Assembly: GCA_026197015.1 (NCBI GenBank)
Contig: JAPHRB010000123.1
Location: forward strand, 1 to 24,384
DNA length: 24,384 bases
Direction: 5' to 3'
Source of the DNA: Gammaproteobacteria bacterium
GTDB lineage: Bacteria; Pseudomonadota; Gammaproteobacteria; SZUA-229
Shown: piece after piece, positions 24,198-24,384 of the stretch
Position numbering within the stretch: position 1 is the stretch's first letter
Layout of the letters: the number at the start of each line of letters is the position of its first letter
Position numbers and translations under genes: made by a program
The notes under the pieces: generated by a model
What the model was told of the DNA's origin: nothing
Database searches by the model: none
What the model saw: the letters and a program-made list of their open reading frames with translations, nothing else

Positions 24198-24384
24198 ATA
24201 GAAAATGCGATAGGTTGTTTAATTTAATATAAATATGGCACTTCTCTGTGATTTTTATCCATCGATGGAAAATATTTTGGCTAGCTCCAGAAGGAATAAA
24301 AATCATAACCAATAAAAACTTTTTTTTAAAATGAAGATCAATCTGTCATGCAATTCTGAGTTCAACTCGTTCCCATGCTCCTGC
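24198..24384. other. Non-coding end of window
   Basis: 187 bp without an ORF. It contains the 12-bp palindrome TCCATCGATGGA (24258-24269) flanked by A/T runs, a T8 run at about 24320-24328 without a hairpin, and the terminal repeat fragment described separately. No convincing truD terminator. Confidence 0.5.
24358..24384. repeat. Left half of a dispersed palindromic repeat, cut by window edge
   Basis: GAGTTCAACTC (24358-24368, an 11-bp palindrome) runs into CGTTCCCATGCTCCTGC at the last base. The latter is the beginning of a widely seen intergenic palindrome whose second half usually reads GTGGGAAC/GTGGGAATG. Only half is present, so the hairpin itself cannot be verified here. Confidence 0.4.

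Noticed and set aside
24258..24269. TCCATCGATGGA palindrome as truD terminator
   Set aside because: A self-complementary 12-mer leaves a realistic stem of only 4 bp and is not followed by a proper T-run.

Overview
This window (AT-rich, about 40% GC by eye) reads as a chromosomal segment of a flagellated gammaproteobacterium. The evidence is the fleR-fliEFGHIJK order with a FleR/FlrC-type sigma-54 activator, an HsbA/HsbR-type partner-switching pair beside the flagellar genes, a homodimeric AceE-type pyruvate dehydrogenase E1, and a TruD pseudouridine synthase. I cannot name the genus. There are no rRNA, tRNA, CRISPR or transposase genes.

Layout. (1) 1-7300, + strand: the 3' end of fleR, then fliE, fliF, fliG, fliH, fliI, fliJ and fliK. 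These are the MS ring, rotor switch, export ATPase complex and hook-length ruler of the basal body. (2) 7301-8313: about 1 kb with no convincing gene, where fliL/fliM would be expected in many relatives. It holds a roughly 99-bp inverted-repeat unit around a 25-codon ORF. (3) 8314-10348: a STAS-domain anti-sigma antagonist and a receiver-PP2C-HATPase protein, matching the HsbA/HsbR system that links flagellar sigma control to the sessile/motile switch in Pseudomonas. (4) 10530-16649: the pyruvate dehydrogenase operon aceE-aceF-lpd, with a one-lipoyl-domain E2 and an E3 carrying its own N-terminal lipoyl domain. Both spacers contain palindromic or tandem repeat debris, and aceE is preceded by two interleaved inverted repeats.

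(5) 16727-22988, - strand: one transcription unit read tetR, RND/MMPL exporter, LolA-like protein, 4HBT-type thioesterase, outer-membrane beta-barrel, ogt. An inner-membrane RND pump, a periplasmic LolA-like lipid carrier, an acyl thioesterase and an outer-membrane barrel together suggest a route moving a lipid or hydrophobic compound across the envelope under TetR control. The LolA-like gene has an in-frame TAA at codon 33, just after its signal peptide, so the chain is either broken, differently started or mis-sequenced. A perfect 13-bp palindrome inside the predicted tetR promoter is a candidate operator. (6) 23157-24197, + strand: truD, divergent from tetR. (7) 24198-24384: non-coding, ending in what looks like the first half of a dispersed palindromic repeat cut by the window edge.

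The parts most worth a second look are the RND/LolA-like/barrel cluster with its nonsense codon, the flagellum-linked partner switch with its long upstream gap, and the aceE leader.
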